Origin: a virus
Strand: one strand, 5' to 3'
Virus record (IMG/VR): IMGVR_UViG_3300045747_000506
Span: 1-61,640 of that record
DNA: 61,640 bases
A program made the translations under genes and the position numbers. Shown piece by piece: positions 60,152 through 61,640 of the stretch. Below the pieces are notes generated by a model, which searched no databases, was not told the origin of the DNA, and worked only from the letters and a program-made list of their open reading frames with translations. Position 1 is the stretch's first letter. Each line of letters begins with the position of its first letter.

Positions 60152-60821
60152 TTCCTCTCTTATCTAATTCTACAAAAATTGGAAAATCTTTATCTTCCCC
60201 ATAAAAGTAGTATCTAAGAATTGAGTTAATATATTTTTCACCATATTGTTTTTTCATTCTATAAACATAAAATTTTTTAAGTATTTTATTTATAAAAGTC
60301 TGTGGCATATTCACCATATCCAACCAATACAGAATTTTTGTCGATGTGTTGTTTGCTTCTTTCGATAAAGCGATTATTAGATTTATTACGTAGAAAGGTA
60401 AAAATAAATAAGCAAGCCATGAATCGCATAAGATTCCCCATGAATAGTAGTTAGCAGGATTAAAAGGTAGGTAGTCCATTAATTTTCCTGTATTGTTATA
60501 TGATCCGAAATGTGAAATCAAGTGATTCCAAATTATTTTTTTATGTTCAGTATTTAACAGGTAGCTAGAGTGTACCCATCCCGATATTTCATCTTGAGAA
60601 ACAGATCGCGTATCATTTCCAGAACGCCTATTGAATACGTCTCGTTTGCAGTTGTATTTTAGAATCATGTTATTGGTGAACATGTTGTGTAGTAAAAAGC
60701 TATCTACATCGGATATTGGTTTCTTTAGAGTTACTAGCTCCGAGTAGAATAAATTACAATTCTCAGAGTTAGGATCTTGTTTTGTAACTAAACCATATCC
60801 AGGTTTAAAATAGTTAAACAC
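60135..60821 (-). CDS. Hypothetical protein with a hydrophobic segment
   Basis: A 228-aa protein encoded after the fibre chaperone. Tyr/Asn/Leu-rich, with YNCKRDVFNRRSGNDTRSVSQDEISG near 55-85 and one hydrophobic helix near 135-155 (LAYLFLPFYVINLIIAL). No known family. Position suggests a virion or lysis function. Confidence 0.55.
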   Translation of the reverse strand: MFNYFKPGYGLVTKQDPNSENCNLFYSELVTLKKPISDVDSFLLHNMFTNNMILKYNCKRDVFNRRSGNDTRSVSQDEISGWVHSSYLLNTEHKKIIWNHLISHFGSYNNTGKLMDYLPFNPANYYSWGILCDSWLAYLFLPFYVINLIIALSKEANNTSTKILYWLDMVNMPQTFINKILKKFYVYRMKKQYGEKYINSILRYYFYGEDKDFPIFVELDKRGNVYDL

Positions 60822-61263
60822 TTAATATCCCCACAATTATATCTTTCATTTCTTGAGTTACTATTGTCCCATCTGCTGTAACTGAGTTTATTAGGGACAA
60901 TGCCGAAGTAGGTCTATTCATTTGTAGTTGAATTAATATAGGAGAAAATGTTGTAACCATAGAGTCTATTTGAGTAGCTGTTAAATTTGATTCGTTATAT
61001 CCTGCAATTACATCTAACACTTTTTGACACTTTTCTCTTGCAGCAGCTCCAACTGCCAATTTGTCTGCTATTAATTTTTCCTTAGTTTGTTTAGCTTGTA
61101 CAACTGGAATTAAAGCATCTAACTCTTCTTGAGTAGGGCAAGCTATATTAGTAAATCTCCAATCCTGAATTTGATTATTAACGATATTAATCGAGTCATT
61201 TTCTGTATCTCTTAAAGCTGTTTTATCTTTTAGGTATTCTTCAATTAAAAATGCGATATCCAT
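60814..61263 (-). CDS. Fibre assembly chaperone-like protein
   Basis: A 149-aa protein directly after the long fibre gene. QIQDWRFTNIACPTQEELDALIP is the W...PT-xxEL motif common in small proteins encoded after fibre genes. The rest is helical. A role in fibre trimerisation is inferred. Confidence 0.6.
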   Translation of the reverse strand: MDIAFLIEEYLKDKTALRDTENDSINIVNNQIQDWRFTNIACPTQEELDALIPVVQAKQTKEKLIADKLAVGAAAREKCQKVLDVIAGYNESNLTATQIDSMVTTFSPILIQLQMNRPTSALSLINSVTADGTIVTQEMKDIIVGILSV

Positions 61264-61273
61264 ATTTTATTCC

Positions 61274-61640
61274 TTATTTAATTTTAATTACTTGAATATT
61301 AGCATAAGTCTCATTAGACCCATCTCCGTAAGCAACTCCAAAAACTCCAGAAGCCGAACCCATTATAGACATCATTTGGAATGTTTTTGTTCCAGTAATT
61401 GTAAATTCATCGGCAAAAGAATCCGCACATCCAATACCAGGAGTTATTCTAACCGCTTCTCCAGTAACAACATCAATACCATCAGTAGTATTTCTTATTT
61501 TGTGTTTTACTATTACTGTAGCAGACCCATTGTATCCAGCAGCTCTAGCTATTATTTTATAAGTTCCAGCACCTAATTGGAAATCAGTATTAGTTCCTCC
61601 TGTACCAGTAAAAGCACTAGGATTTAAAACTATTCCTGTA
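61274..61640 (-). CDS. Large tail fibre protein, C-terminal end (continuation of 1-5502)
   Basis: The frame entering from the right edge ends at TAA 61274. Last residues ...SNETYANIQVIKIK. Bases 61415-61640 are the duplicated window end; the unique part is 61274-61414. Together with the left segment this makes one 1880-aa protein. Confidence 0.85.
   Translation of the reverse strand, partial: TGIVLNPSAFTGTGGTNTDFQLGAGTYKIIARAAGYNGSATVIVKHKIRNTTDGIDVVTGEAVRITPGIGCADSFADEFTITGTKTFQMMSIMGSASGVFGVAYGDGSNETYANIQVIKIK
61415..61640. repeat. Terminal redundancy, right copy
   Basis: Same 226-bp sequence as 1-226 apart from T at 61513. Confirms the assembly is circular or circularly permuted. Confidence 0.9.

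Overview
The window is one complete, circularly assembled genome of a tailed, siphovirus-like temperate phage. Bases 61415-61640 repeat bases 1-226 with a single mismatch, and a large tail-fibre gene runs off the left edge and finishes in the same frame at the right edge, so the unit genome is about 61,414 bp. The DNA is AT-rich. Genes are packed, often with ATGA, TAATG or GTGA overlaps, and most have strong AGGAG-type ribosome binding sites. A lipoprotein with a spanin-like layout suggests a Gram-negative host. I cannot name the host from the sequence.

Late region (minus strand, from about 34.3 kb down to 1, then through the circle join to about 58.2 kb): terminase small subunit, an isolated LysR-type DNA-binding domain, a C5-cytosine methyltransferase, terminase large subunit, ClpP-like prohead protease, HK97-type major capsid protein, a decoration-like protein and the portal. 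Next comes an unusual block of fibre-like genes (a collagen-like protein and several proteins with fibre or decoration modules) lying between portal and connector genes. Then follow connector, tail terminator and tail tube proteins, a freestanding HNH gene, the tail chaperone pair with a textbook GGGAAAC frameshift site, tape measure, minor tail proteins, an NlpC/P60 protein, a lambda J-like tip protein, a 1880-aa fibre, a likely fibre chaperone, an M15 endolysin and small membrane/lipoprotein lysis genes.

Replication and early regions: a D5/DUF5906-like helicase (34.4-36.0 kb) faces a repeat-rich control region (36.0-36.6 kb). On the plus strand (36.6-44.0 kb) lie a protein with a possible AcrVA2-like C-terminus, several very small proteins, and a compact operon with a MoxR/CobS-like AAA+ ATPase and a DUF2201-like protein (HExxH plus VWA domain). 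That operon ends in an 86-aa protein carrying an SSB-type C-terminal peptide (DDIPF) and a terminator. A repeat-rich, iteron-like segment (44.6-44.8 kb) follows, then a minus-strand run of about 16 tiny overlapping genes including a stand-alone receiver domain. After that come an attP-like region with five GCACAT repeats, a tyrosine integrase, and a divergent HTH repressor (plus strand) that may be leaderless. A second stand-alone receiver domain lies beside the repressor. The 51-57 kb block holds an SNF2-type helicase, a RecE-like nuclease, a possible ssDNA-binding protein and a family A DNA polymerase. A short plus-strand operon (57.4-58.1 kb) starts with an HNH gene.

I found no convincing tRNA, rRNA or CRISPR array. 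Function assignments rest on motifs and gene order read by eye; no database search was run.
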